The notes beneath the pieces were generated by a model. That model worked only from the letters and a program-made list of their open reading frames with translations, made no database searches and was not told the origin of the DNA. The translations under genes and the position numbers were made by a program. Shown here piece by piece: positions 16,936 through 26,085 of a stretch of 64,000 nucleotides of DNA. Where the stretch lies: contig NZ_RYYU01000001.1 of NCBI RefSeq assembly GCF_003977605.1, positions 1,254,539 through 1,318,538 on the forward strand, written 5' to 3'. Numbering within the stretch: position 1 is the first letter of the stretch; each line of letters begins with the position of its first letter. This DNA comes from Prevotella koreensis (GTDB lineage: Bacteria; Bacteroidota; Bacteroidia; Bacteroidales; Bacteroidaceae).

Positions 16936-17874
16936 CTAATTCTCTTTAAACAATTTAGTCACGTCGCAGCACAATATACGACCAACACCATCAGTGCGAC
17001 TTAAACTACGTTTAGGGTTATCATACAGTAATTCAACCTTAAGTGGATTCTTAATTGCATACAGAATAGCACCAATAGCATGAGGTTTCGTGCCAATAGG
17101 TGCAATCACCATCTCTGGATTTCTATTATCGGCAGAAATCTTCTTCAATGTCATATAGCTGTCTACAATTGAGTTTGCCTCAGCATATTCCACACGTTCC
17201 CAAGCTTTAGTAGTACGTAATGAATTACGGTTACCCCAATAACTTTCAAACGGATAGTCTATTCTATACCCAGGCATTCCAATCACTGGACGTATCCTTT
17301 CAGCTGTAGGCTGCTGCGTTGTTATAAGATAAGTCAAACGGCCACCTTCGAATCCAAGCATCGCCACAAAGAGAGGATCTTCTCTATGTGGTAACACCTT
17401 TGCAAATCCCGGCAAAGGGTTTACACCTCCACATACTTCTGAAAGATCTTCATTGATACCCACTTTTTTAAACTCATTCAAAAGATATTGCTGAGGCTCA
17501 CTATATACAATACAAACTTGCATATCACTTAAGATGGCGCGCAACATCACAGGTGCCACTAGCCTACAGCTCATTCCTGTAACTTCAATATAGATTACAG
17601 TTGGAGCGTACTGCTTTAAGTAGTCACCTATCTCCTTTGGACTGCTTAGTGACACCATTTGATCTCTAGCCATATCCTTCATTTGGTCTTGGTCATCAAT
17701 CTCTAACTCCACAAAAGTAGTATCAGGATTGTTTGCCTGCAACGTACTGGCACAGAATCTACTTCTGTCCTCAGGATCGTAGGCAAACAGATATAGAGAG
17801 CCGGGCTCAAGGTTCTCCGTATTAGGATTTTCCCACACCCTGGTATATAAATAGTCTTTATTGATCATCGTCAT
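16936..17874 (-). CDS. uncharacterised protein of the putative defence operon (312 aa)
   Basis: I do not recognise this family with confidence. The protein looks globular, without signal peptide or membrane helix. The N-terminal half has a hydrophobic strand followed by YDPEDRSRF (about residue 34), and further alternating alpha/beta text (VIYIEVTGMS, VCIVYSEP). The second half opens with AMLGFEGGR and closes with APIGTKPHAIGA followed by strand-like text. The GTKP motif after a strand recalls the GTK motif of CARF-like Rossmann ligand sensors, which is an analogy only. The start overlaps the 3' end of the ATPase gene by 17 nt and its stop is 1 nt from the methyltransferase start, so all are translated from one message. 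Confidence 0.7.
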   Translation of the reverse strand: MTMINKDYLYTRVWENPNTENLEPGSLYLFAYDPEDRSRFCASTLQANNPDTTFVELEIDDQDQMKDMARDQMVSLSSPKEIGDYLKQYAPTVIYIEVTGMSCRLVAPVMLRAILSDMQVCIVYSEPQQYLLNEFKKVGINEDLSEVCGGVNPLPGFAKVLPHREDPLFVAMLGFEGGRLTYLITTQQPTAERIRPVIGMPGYRIDYPFESYWGNRNSLRTTKAWERVEYAEANSIVDSYMTLKKISADNRNPEMVIAPIGTKPHAIGAILYAIKNPLKVELLYDNPKRSLSRTDGVGRILCCDVTKLFKEN

Positions 17875-19732
17875 TAAAATCTAAAGTCAACTGTATAGGG
17901 TCTTCTTTCTCCGAATGTAGCTTAATATTTTTCTTTGACAAAATATTGGCAACAGCATCTTTCTGATTGTCAATACATTCAAGAAATTCTGCATCGGTAA
18001 TAGCCATCTTGCGCTTCTTGCGGAAACTGTAAATAAAGAATGGGGCAAACATAGGATGCAACATATACATGAAATCCTTCACACTGCCTCTACCAGTCTG
18101 CTTATTTGCAGCCATTCGCACAAGTGCTAGATTCATGACACCTGCTGAAAGCAGCTCTTCTGTACGCTCTGAGCGCTCACCTTCTATCTCAAACTGAACA
18201 ATTTCTGGTGCTATATTGTCACCTTCCTTGGCCATGTGCGAAAAGATGGTTCCAATAGATTGTACCATCCTTGCAAGCTGAGCACCATTCTGCCATGTTC
18301 CCTCCAGTTCGGTTAGGTTCTTCCATCCCACATTTCGAGCAGCCTTAGTTTGTATCTCGGCTGGTATTGGTTCTTTGATATCTCCATTTGATTGTAAGTA
18401 TAGATAATAAGAACGATAAACGAGTTCCATTAAGTAGCGAATATTACCGTTTGCCAACTTTACAAAAGTGGTCCATCCTGAATAGAATTTCTGAATCCCC
18501 CCCATACCTCTACCTGATCGGATCTTAAATAGCAGACTGTAACGATAGTTATCATACCTGGTATTCCAAACTACTTTCTGGTTCTGATAATCCTTGATAG
18601 CTGTTTCCAAAAGATCATTATGCGTATATGCCCAATAAGCAAGAAAGAATTTATAGAGTGGTGTTATGCCCAAATCAATCTCATTTGCCTGTTCGTATTC
18701 ACATACATCCTTATAATACTTATGAGACCCTACATCTAGTTTGAGGGCTTCGTCCTCATTGGACAAATTAATCAGAGCATCCTCTATCTTATAGTCATCA
18801 GTTTCTTCTTCAAGCAATTCCTTGATGCGCAATTGACATACCTCACTGGCAAACGAAACAAATTTTTCAGAATTATCACCTGTAAATTCATCTACAATGT
18901 TAAACTTCACATAATCAGCAGGATCATTAACTAACTCTTGCTCGTTAAGCGTATAGCGCACGCGCCATCCCATCTCACGAACACCAATTTTTATGGTGTA
19001 TGATTCGGGCGTATGTTTCAATAAGGTATTTACTATCTGCTGCTGTTCATCAAGCAAATTTTCGTATTCATCCACCAATAGATAGAACGATTTTCCTTGG
19101 AACTGACGCAAATTGAGTGCTTGTTCTGTGATGATTTTTATGGGATCACCAGCCATCGAGAGCCTGGGCATATTGCCATCGGCAATATTATTCACTTCTG
19201 CCTGGAATCCGTACATAGCCTCCTCAAGTGTTTCGAAGAGATTTTTAAAATCATGTACGTCATTGCCCAAATGTAACGAGACTGCTACCAATCGACAAGC
19301 ATAATCAGAGAGTAGCTCATCTCCAGGGCACTGTTTTTGATGCCAATCGAGAAAATAAAGAACCTCAGCTGTGAATATTAGATTGAAATAATGAGCAAAT
19401 ATTTTTACCCATTCTTCTTTGGAAATACCTTTACCGCTAAAAGCGTGCATGTGGTTTGTATCACAACGGAAGTAAATGCCAATATAAGGGGTTTCATCAA
19501 ACCTCTCCATATCATATTCATTCAAAGCATACTGACCTTGATATGACAAACCTCGCAATACAGTTGTTTTACCTGTACCACGACCACCAATCAGCACACA
19601 TGGGCGATTGCTTTTTAATGCAGTGAAATAGCTGGGAGCCGTAAAAAATCGGAATATCTTCTCGTTCAGCCATTCTGCTCTGAAACTACCAAAGAGTTCA
19701 TCGAGTTTTGCTATTTTTTGATCCTGTGTCAT
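17858..19732 (-). CDS. AAA/ORC-CDC6-like or STAND-type P-loop ATPase
   Basis: A large cytosolic P-loop protein of 624 residues from the ATG at 19732. Walker A is GGRGTGKTT (near residue 50-58 from that start) and Walker B is LLVDEYENLL, followed by a sensor-like region IKIGVREMGWRVR. The C-terminal half is helical with no recognised effector domain. An earlier start (19813 or 19780) is open, but it would overlap the real 3' end of the phosphoribosyltransferase-like gene; 19732 leaves an 11-nt gap. As I recall, ATPases of this ORC-CDC6-like kind are found next to PRTase-like proteins in bacterial conflict systems. It is the likely switch or sensor of the operon. Confidence 0.8.
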   Translation of the reverse strand: MTQDQKIAKLDELFGSFRAEWLNEKIFRFFTAPSYFTALKSNRPCVLIGGRGTGKTTVLRGLSYQGQYALNEYDMERFDETPYIGIYFRCDTNHMHAFSGKGISKEEWVKIFAHYFNLIFTAEVLYFLDWHQKQCPGDELLSDYACRLVAVSLHLGNDVHDFKNLFETLEEAMYGFQAEVNNIADGNMPRLSMAGDPIKIITEQALNLRQFQGKSFYLLVDEYENLLDEQQQIVNTLLKHTPESYTIKIGVREMGWRVRYTLNEQELVNDPADYVKFNIVDEFTGDNSEKFVSFASEVCQLRIKELLEEETDDYKIEDALINLSNEDEALKLDVGSHKYYKDVCEYEQANEIDLGITPLYKFFLAYWAYTHNDLLETAIKDYQNQKVVWNTRYDNYRYSLLFKIRSGRGMGGIQKFYSGWTTFVKLANGNIRYLMELVYRSYYLYLQSNGDIKEPIPAEIQTKAARNVGWKNLTELEGTWQNGAQLARMVQSIGTIFSHMAKEGDNIAPEIVQFEIEGERSERTEELLSAGVMNLALVRMAANKQTGRGSVKDFMYMLHPMFAPFFIYSFRKKRKMAITDAEFLECIDNQKDAVANILSKKNIKLHSEKEDPIQLTLDFNDDDQ

Positions 19733-19743
19733 AACTTTATTAT

Positions 19744-20652
19744 TTATCTGTGGTATGAACGTTTCTTTAATGGTTTCCATGTGTCTGTATCCCAATAGAA
19801 AAATGCTGGACATGCATCAGGAATACCATGAGAAAAAGCCAAAGCTAAGCCTTGACATCCAAAGCCAAACATATCATTTACATGTTTCCCTTCTGTGATA
19901 GGAATTCCCTCTTCTTTTGCTACGTGAAAAAGTAAATTTTTGAACTTATCATATTTTGCTTTGTCCCCATTCCAGCATACTCCATTTGGATTAAGAAGGT
20001 TATATTCTGGAGTCAATTTGTAGATATACTCCATATGAAGTCCCAAACATTTAGAAGCAATTCTTTTTAAACCAACTTCATTGGCAACTAGTGGGGCATA
20101 GACTATACGATGATGGGAAGAAGTTACAAGCTCACGTAAGGTTTGGTCAAATTTACCGAAATGATGACTGTTCCAAGCTGTATCAGTTTGGGCACCTGAA
20201 CCAACAAAGTCATCTACTAGTATTACATTCTGTGGAGTCGTTTCTTCTTCGAGCACCTCATATAATTTTTCAAAACCTACAATTCGACTGTTTGGTATAT
20301 TCAATTCATCACGCAACTTACGTGTGAAGATATACCCGCTATCTGTGATATCATCTTTCTCTTCGCCTTGAATGAAACTATAACAGCAATAATTCTTAAA
20401 ACTATCATGAGTCCAAGCCTGATCATTATTCGAAAAATAATAACCACATTTTCCAACCACTGTTCTTAATAATTGGTTCACCATACTATCAGGCAAGTAA
20501 ATAAAGAACTTTAAGACATGGGCTGCAATTTCGCGATCTTCATCGTTAGTGAAATTTTCAAGCCAATTCTCAAAATCCAACTCTCTTGCTATTGGAAACA
20601 GTTGCATTTCGCGGAAGAGTTCCAACCTTTCCTTGGTTTCTTCTAATATCAT
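19744..20652 (-). CDS. phosphoribosyltransferase-like protein (PRTase-CE type)
   Basis: A 302-residue protein with a PRTase core. The PRPP-binding loop is seen as VILVDDFVGSGAQT (D147, D148, then GSGAQT), matching the hhhhDDhhxSGxT pattern of type I phosphoribosyltransferases. An N-terminal helical extension (about 1-100) and a C-terminal tail with GIPDACPAFFYW and WKPLKKR fit the PRTase-CE group described in bacterial conflict gene clusters, from memory. It is the first gene of the operon. The reaction, if any, is unknown; nucleotide or ADP-ribose-like chemistry is possible. The -7-like TAAATTTG on the minus strand at 20694-20701 could drive the operon. Confidence 0.75.
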   Translation of the reverse strand: MILEETKERLELFREMQLFPIARELDFENWLENFTNDEDREIAAHVLKFFIYLPDSMVNQLLRTVVGKCGYYFSNNDQAWTHDSFKNYCCYSFIQGEEKDDITDSGYIFTRKLRDELNIPNSRIVGFEKLYEVLEEETTPQNVILVDDFVGSGAQTDTAWNSHHFGKFDQTLRELVTSSHHRIVYAPLVANEVGLKRIASKCLGLHMEYIYKLTPEYNLLNPNGVCWNGDKAKYDKFKNLLFHVAKEEGIPITEGKHVNDMFGFGCQGLALAFSHGIPDACPAFFYWDTDTWKPLKKRSYHR

Positions 20653-20693
20653 AGTCTTTTAAATGTACGTTGTAAAACTAAAGTGCTCAACTG

Positions 20694-20701
20694 CAAATTT
20701 A
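20694..20701 (-). promoter_or_regulatory. candidate -7 box for the four-gene defence-like operon
   Basis: On the minus strand the sequence TAAATTTG matches the Bacteroidetes TAnnTTTG element, about 40 nt before the start codon of the PRTase-like gene. A good -33 TTTG at 19-21 nt spacing is not present, so the call is tentative. Confidence 0.4.
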
Positions 20702-21106
20702 GTTATTTATTCTGATATTTTATTCTTTTATTATCAAAAATTCTTTTGTTGATTGAATTTTGTTTTATTGTTCCTCTTATTTTCTTGATTCTCTCCCCTT
20801 GTCCTAGAGATATACGTATCTGGGGGTAAGATTATCGAGCGATTCATGAAACTTGCATAGGACTTATTCGATGAGTTTCAAGTTTTTTCACAAAATCATA
20901 TCTCACCACCAATTCGGAAAGTGCTTCTTTACCTATCGAGCAATATTATATCTGATTATGGACAGATATCCATTGTGATTGTCTACTTTTACCTACATTA
21001 TTGAAGTTTTATTGGTAAAACAAAAGTAACAAAATAGGGGATGATATGTCAAAACAAAAATAAAGACAGGCCAAAGTCACAAATAGTAACTTTAAAAATA
21101 AAAGAA

Positions 21107-21140
21107 CCATATCAAACTCGGTATTCGAGTGCAGATATGG
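21107..21140 (-). terminator. strong hairpin, likely terminator
   Basis: A long stem formed by CCATATC/GATATGG with an inner ACTCG/CGAGT stem. On the minus strand it is followed by TTCTTTTATTTTT, fitting rho-independent termination of transcripts coming from the glycan operon that ends at 21640. The remainder of the 987-nt gap (20653-21639) contains a dispersed repeat (21392-21450) and AT-rich DNA but no gene I can support. Confidence 0.55.
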
Positions 21141-21391
21141 CCCATTTCTTTGCCTTTAAAAGCGAGCAGGTTTCAATTTATAAGTTCATGTTTATTCAAA
21201 TGAAGTTTTGACACATCCTCCTCTTAACTTTTATACACGACGAATGTTTACTGGACATAAATAGCCTCTTGTTTAATTTCATATATAGATAAGTTCATAA
21301 TTAAATTATATATTATGCTTCTCACATATGTAGTTCTCTTTTGTAAATTTTCTACACCCGAAGCCTACATGTTTTCTTATGCACAGCAAAA

Positions 21392-21450
21392 TGGGCGAAA
21401 TTGGTTTGCAAATTCGCCCATTTTGGTCAGCAATTTCGCCCAAATTGGTC
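21392..21450. repeat. dispersed GGGCGAAATTGG repeat, locus 1
   Basis: Contains GGGCGAAATTGG in direct orientation, its inverse (AATTCGCCCATTTTGG) and CAATTTCGCCCAAATTGGTC. The same core recurs at 33707-33770 and 56021-56113. It lies in an intergenic gap and makes any reading frame through it unreliable. Confidence 0.75.
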
Positions 21451-21639
21451 TTCAAAAGGAGGCTTATTGTAGGAAGGGAGATAAGGAAACGGGATTTGGT
21501 GGTTTGTCATTAACGTTGGAGTGGGGAATTATTTTGAATGTCTTTAGCCCTAATTGGCTATTAGAGTGCTATTTCTCCATCTCATATTCACTCTATCGCT
21601 TCATGACATCTTTTATTTGCTTTGTAGGCATATTAATCT

Positions 21640-23088
21640 TTATTTTCGTCCTATCTTGCGTTTTACAAACTCTATACACTCGTCGAGCATCTTCACACGA
21701 AGCAGTTTCATTAGGGCGAAATAGAGGGAGGCGGAGATGATTATGCGCAACACAAGACGAAGCCATAGTGTCCCGACCGATGCCGTAGTCCAGCCCGTGA
21801 GTAGCATTACAAGTAGGGCGGCAAGAAGGAAGGGCATGGTATCGGCAAGCATATCAAACAGGCTATAGCCCGAAAGACGACTCGCAAAGAAATGCCACAC
21901 GAAGAACCAAAGAACGAAAAGAACGGTATATGCCCATACCATGACTTCGATGCCGCGAGAATGAAGCCCTATCATCATGCCGACAAGCATGACACAGAGT
22001 GCCGCAGTGCAGGCAAGATAGATGCCACTGCGCCCACGACTGACAATATATTGCGAAAGAACGGTGCTCAACGGACTGAAAGCGGCGGCAATGGAGAGCA
22101 CACGCAACAACATGGCACTGCCCAACCACTTTGCCGTTATGGCGACAACGATGAACTCTTCTGCCACGAGCGACAGACCGAACATGAGCGGAAACGACAC
22201 GAAAGCGGCAAAACGCATCATCTTACGGAGCACGCGCAACTGTCTCTCACGGTCGTCTTGGAGGTCGGAGAACACCGGTTGCGCCACCTGTGCCACCATA
22301 CCCTGCACGAGCGACGAGCCTTTCTGACTCCAGTTGTAGGCCGTGTTATAAATGCCGACATCATGCTTGGAGAAATAACGACCCAGCAGAATGTTCATTA
22401 TATTGACATTGACGCGCTCCACAATGGTGGTCAGGAGCATCTTCACGGAGAAACGAAACATGCTGCGTATCGGTCTGAAATCGAAACTTAACGATGGTCG
22501 CCACGGACTGTAGTGCCAGTTCATGAGCATATATACACCGATGAACACGAGTCCCTGTGTGGCAAGCGACCAGTAGGCATAACCCTGCCACGCCATAACA
22601 ATGCACACTATGCCCGATAACAACACCGCTGTCATGGCCGCCTTGGCCTGCTGTTTTGCACGCAGATTCTTGAAAAGCCAAGCCGACTGAGCCGTGTTAA
22701 AGCCCGCAAGGATTATGCTAAGGAATGCGTAACGACTGAACCATGTAAGTTCGGGAGTATGATAATAGTCTGCTATGAGAGGTGCTGTGAAAAACAACAC
22801 GAAATACATAATCACCGCAACGATGATATTGAACCAGAAAACAGCGTTGTAATCGCGGTGGGAGGGCTCTTTTATATTAACCAATGCCGAGCGAAAACCA
22901 CTGTCTTGAAGCACCGTAGCGACCTGTGAGAAAACTGCTATAATGGCCATCATACCGTTGTCTTGCGGTGACAACAGGCGCAGAGTTACGATGCCGAAAG
23001 CAAATCCAAACAACTGTTGCACAGTGTTGTTCATCGCTCCCCAGAACAATCCTTTTGCGGTTTTCTCTTTCAGTGACTCCATAAACAA
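21640..23088 (-). CDS. Wzx/MATE-like polysaccharide flippase
   Basis: A 482-residue protein with about 12-14 hydrophobic helices and the N-terminal signature of the polysaccharide transporter family (KGLFWGAMNNTVQQLFGF, then RLLSPQDNG). Members move lipid-linked oligosaccharides across the inner membrane. The second methionine (MESLKEK, nt 23082) is an equally likely start. It is the last of four same-strand genes (UbiA-type transferase, HAD phosphatase, GT-C-like protein, flippase), a context that fits export of a lipid-linked surface glycan. Confidence 0.88.
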   Translation of the reverse strand: MFMESLKEKTAKGLFWGAMNNTVQQLFGFAFGIVTLRLLSPQDNGMMAIIAVFSQVATVLQDSGFRSALVNIKEPSHRDYNAVFWFNIIVAVIMYFVLFFTAPLIADYYHTPELTWFSRYAFLSIILAGFNTAQSAWLFKNLRAKQQAKAAMTAVLLSGIVCIVMAWQGYAYWSLATQGLVFIGVYMLMNWHYSPWRPSLSFDFRPIRSMFRFSVKMLLTTIVERVNVNIMNILLGRYFSKHDVGIYNTAYNWSQKGSSLVQGMVAQVAQPVFSDLQDDRERQLRVLRKMMRFAAFVSFPLMFGLSLVAEEFIVVAITAKWLGSAMLLRVLSIAAAFSPLSTVLSQYIVSRGRSGIYLACTAALCVMLVGMMIGLHSRGIEVMVWAYTVLFVLWFFVWHFFASRLSGYSLFDMLADTMPFLLAALLVMLLTGWTTASVGTLWLRLVLRIIISASLYFALMKLLRVKMLDECIEFVKRKIGRK

Positions 23089-23101
23089 ACTATAATATTA
23101 T

Positions 23102-24541
23102 TCAGCCGGATATAAGAAAACCGACCAAAAGCCAAAGGTTATAAACGAAGAGATAGACCGTCAGCAACGCAGTGATGACACGCAGCGACATGAGATAGCG
23201 CCCCTGCATCGTTTTGAAAGCGAAACCGAGTATCACGGGGAACACGAAAAGCCAATGAGCCGACATGATATACACCTCGTTGAGGCCGAATCCCAGACCT
23301 AAATGAATGGCGATGTCCGGAACAACAAAGGCAAGACACAGCCATAGGAACTTGCTACGCCGGCCGCACCATATTCCGATGACGAAAAGAAGTATGGTCA
23401 AGACTTCCACGATATAGTTCAGCACACTGTCATAACGAATTATAACCGGACGCTTGCGCAGGGTGTCTTCGAGCAGATGTTGCCTGTGCAACTGCATCGA
23501 TTCGCCGAAAAGATTCTCCACGCCGGAGTCCCAACGCGACGTGGAAATGTCTGTCCATTGGGTGAAAGCACCGTTACCCATAGGTTTGCCGGAGTGTGCA
23601 AAAATTGGTTTTTTGGCTTCTTTTTCCTTCCGTTCTTTTTCTTTCACAGCCTGAATTGAGTCAAATACGGCACGCCGACGCACAGTGTCGTTTATCGAGG
23701 TGGTGTCGCAGAACATCCGATATGCCTTTCGCTCGGCATTCGCAGCATTTATTGCTTTGATTTGATTGCGTTTCTGCATGCGTGGGAAAACATAGTACCG
23801 GAACTCCCACTTGGCAAAAAACCATATCGCAACGGTAGGTAATACCACCGCAAGAAGAAAGTATGTGGGTCGGAAGAAACGCCATTTCTTTGTAAAAAAA
23901 GCGGCGATGTAAGTTTTCAGTCCGTTGCTTAGCGTGATTCCGGCGGTAATGATGAACAGCAAGATGGTCTGCCATATCTTGAACTCCCGACCCCCTTTCA
24001 TCTTCTTTCCAGCAACATATAGCGTGATGACAAGACACATCATCGACAGTGCGAAGTGGTCGGGGCAGATGTAAGCGAGTGTTATATAGGCAAAAGAGAA
24101 TACCAGAATCGACAGCAATGTGGAGTCGAAAGGTTTCAGTTCGATTATCTCACGGAAGATGCGGAACAAGAATACGGCACTATACACAAGGCATATAACA
24201 AGGCCTACTGCCACTATTATCTGCACAGGATTCATGCCCAGAACGCTCATCAGCCACTGATTGAGTTGCGAGGGGAGCCACGCAAAGAAAGCAAGCAACG
24301 GATGGCGATAGACCTGATAGCGCGTGTCCCAATTAGAAAGCACGGAATAGGTGATGGGGTCGAAGCCCGAAATGTCGAACTTCTGAATAAACAAGTCCCA
24401 ATATTCTTTGTTCAACGGAGAGAACTGAGACCAGAAACGGCGCACCACAAGGGTGTTGAGCGTGGTGAAAAGGAGGACGAGTATGCCAACGAGCGGCATC
24501 TCCTCTTTCTTTATTTTCAACATTCTCAGATATTTCTTCAT
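23102..24541 (-). CDS. DUF6080-like polytopic membrane protein (possible GT-C glycosyltransferase)
   Basis: A 479-residue membrane protein with about ten helices and a hydrophilic, lysine-rich segment around residues 255-360. I think it belongs to DUF6080, common in Bacteroidales, but this is from memory. The first loop after helix 1 carries DLFIQKFDISGFDPITY. The multi-helix layout with a long extracytoplasmic loop resembles polyprenyl-phosphate-sugar-dependent GT-C enzymes, and its position between a prenyl-phosphate transferase and a flippase supports a glycan role. The function remains inferred. Confidence 0.65.
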   Translation of the reverse strand: MKKYLRMLKIKKEEMPLVGILVLLFTTLNTLVVRRFWSQFSPLNKEYWDLFIQKFDISGFDPITYSVLSNWDTRYQVYRHPLLAFFAWLPSQLNQWLMSVLGMNPVQIIVAVGLVICLVYSAVFLFRIFREIIELKPFDSTLLSILVFSFAYITLAYICPDHFALSMMCLVITLYVAGKKMKGGREFKIWQTILLFIITAGITLSNGLKTYIAAFFTKKWRFFRPTYFLLAVVLPTVAIWFFAKWEFRYYVFPRMQKRNQIKAINAANAERKAYRMFCDTTSINDTVRRRAVFDSIQAVKEKERKEKEAKKPIFAHSGKPMGNGAFTQWTDISTSRWDSGVENLFGESMQLHRQHLLEDTLRKRPVIIRYDSVLNYIVEVLTILLFVIGIWCGRRSKFLWLCLAFVVPDIAIHLGLGFGLNEVYIMSAHWLFVFPVILGFAFKTMQGRYLMSLRVITALLTVYLFVYNLWLLVGFLISG

Positions 24542-24587
24542 TGTCGTTTATATTTTCTTTCCTACTTTTATGGCTTCAGAATCGTTG

Positions 24588-25181
24588 TTACTTCCCGCAG
24601 AACACCTTGTAATATCCCTCGTCGGCGAATGCCAGCAGTTCCTTGTCGCCACGACTATCGCCGTAGGCCACGAGTTTATAGGTATCGCGGTCGGGATAGA
24701 GTTGCAGCAGACGCGACACTTTCTCTTGGCCGTAGCAGTTGGCTGTCAGGAAGCGTCCGGTGAGTTTTCCGCCGACCACCTCAACCTTTGTGCCGGCTAT
24801 CTCTATGCCATCACGGTGGCGAAAGAACGGTCGCACCCAGTTGTCTATGCTCGCACTGATAATTACAACCTTGCTTCCGCGTTGCAGGGCATCGTCAATG
24901 CACCGCATTCCATCGACTTTCATCATGCCCATGTGTGTTTCGGCATAGTCGCGACAAAGGTCGTCGAAGGCTGCGAGTGTCATTCCGCCGAAGCACATAC
25001 GGAACACTTTCTGCTTCACTTTCCAATTATGATAAAGCCCGACCTTCATCATCAGCAACAGCGGAGCGTGCAGAAGGAGCACTCCGAAGAGCCCAAGAAA
25101 ACCGCAGCGGTGACGTATCATGCCGAGCAGTGAGTCGCCTTTGGTCAGCGTTCCGTCGAAGTCGAAAGCACAAATCTCCAT
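24588..25181 (-). CDS. HAD-superfamily subfamily IB phosphatase
   Basis: A 197-residue enzyme. I choose the ATG at 25181 because the protein then opens with MEICAFDFDGTLT, placing the catalytic DxDGT motif next to the N-terminus as in the family; an earlier in-frame ATG exists at 25226. Motif II is VVIISAS and motif III/IV is YGDSRGD near the C-terminus. Six nt separate the upstream UbiA gene from this start. In mycobacteria a prenyl-phosphate phosphoribosyltransferase works with a phosphatase that removes the 5-phosphate; this pair could do the same, an inference from adjacency. Confidence 0.85.
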   Translation of the reverse strand: MEICAFDFDGTLTKGDSLLGMIRHRCGFLGLFGVLLLHAPLLLMMKVGLYHNWKVKQKVFRMCFGGMTLAAFDDLCRDYAETHMGMMKVDGMRCIDDALQRGSKVVIISASIDNWVRPFFRHRDGIEIAGTKVEVVGGKLTGRFLTANCYGQEKVSRLLQLYPDRDTYKLVAYGDSRGDKELLAFADEGYYKVFCGK

Positions 25182-25186
25182 AATCC

Positions 25187-26065
25187 TCAGAGTACATATA
25201 TTGTGATGAAGAACATCACAGCCCATGCCAGCACCACAAGTTGTAAGAATCGGTCGGTGAATATTATCTTCGTCGGGTCTTCGCTGCGTTTATCAACGAC
25301 GGTTATCTGGATGTATCGTAACAGTCCGAGCAACACGAATACCGTGGTAAGATAAATATACTGACTGCCGGTGCGAGCCACCACCTCCGGTGAAACGGTG
25401 TACATTATATAGCACACAATCGTCACCGAGGCAAGTATGGTTATGGCTTGGTTGATGAAAGTGAGGTTATAGCGACTGGTGTTCTTGCGCGGTGCTATGC
25501 CGGTCTGTTCCATTCTTACCACATCATCGCGCCGCTTGGCGAACGAAAGGAAGAGGGTGAGCAGGAAAGTCATCATCACTATCCACTTGCTGAGCGGAAT
25601 ACCCGTGGCAAGACTGCCTGCAAGCAGACGCAATACGAATCCGAAAGCCACCACGCAAACGTCTATCACGGCATAATGTTTCAGGCGGACACAATAGAAA
25701 AGATTGAGCATATAATAGCCCGTCAGTACCAATGCTACCTTATACCAACTATCTCCGACAAACACCATCATCGCCATTCCAACGACAAGCATAAATGCCA
25801 TGAGCAGATAGGCCTTGGTTATTGAGATGCGGCCTGACGCTATGGGACGGCGACACTTCGTGGAGTGCTGCCTATCGGCCTCTACATCAATGATGTCGTT
25901 GAAGCAATATACCGATGAAGCAACGAAACTATAAGCCGCGAATGTGGCTAAAGCCTGCAGCAGAATATTGCTGTCGGCAAGTGCTCCGCCAAAGAAAACG
26001 GGCAGCAACACAAACACATTCTTCAGCCATTGCTTCGGCCTTATGAGCAGGAGGATTTCCTTCAT
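25187..26065 (-). CDS. UbiA-family decaprenyl-phosphate phosphoribosyltransferase-like protein
   Basis: A 292-residue membrane prenyltransferase with about eight or nine helices. The opening IRPKQWLKNVFVLLP and first aspartate motif NDIIDVEADRQH (about residue 57), followed by KCRRPIASGRIS, are hallmarks of the DPPR-synthase branch of UbiA enzymes, which transfer 5-phosphoribose from PRPP to a polyprenyl phosphate. The second acidic region is SFAKRRDDV. It is the first gene of the four-gene glycan operon and has a good promoter upstream. Confidence 0.88.
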   Translation of the reverse strand: MKEILLLIRPKQWLKNVFVLLPVFFGGALADSNILLQALATFAAYSFVASSVYCFNDIIDVEADRQHSTKCRRPIASGRISITKAYLLMAFMLVVGMAMMVFVGDSWYKVALVLTGYYMLNLFYCVRLKHYAVIDVCVVAFGFVLRLLAGSLATGIPLSKWIVMMTFLLTLFLSFAKRRDDVVRMEQTGIAPRKNTSRYNLTFINQAITILASVTIVCYIMYTVSPEVVARTGSQYIYLTTVFVLLGLLRYIQITVVDKRSEDPTKIIFTDRFLQLVVLAWAVMFFITIYVL

Positions 26066-26085
26066 ACGCGTTATTTAATTCTGTG

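Noticed and set aside
21315..21740. 141-residue plus-strand frame downstream of the flippase
   Set aside because: Overlaps the repeat at 21392-21450 and the 3' end of the real flippase gene; low-complexity translation.
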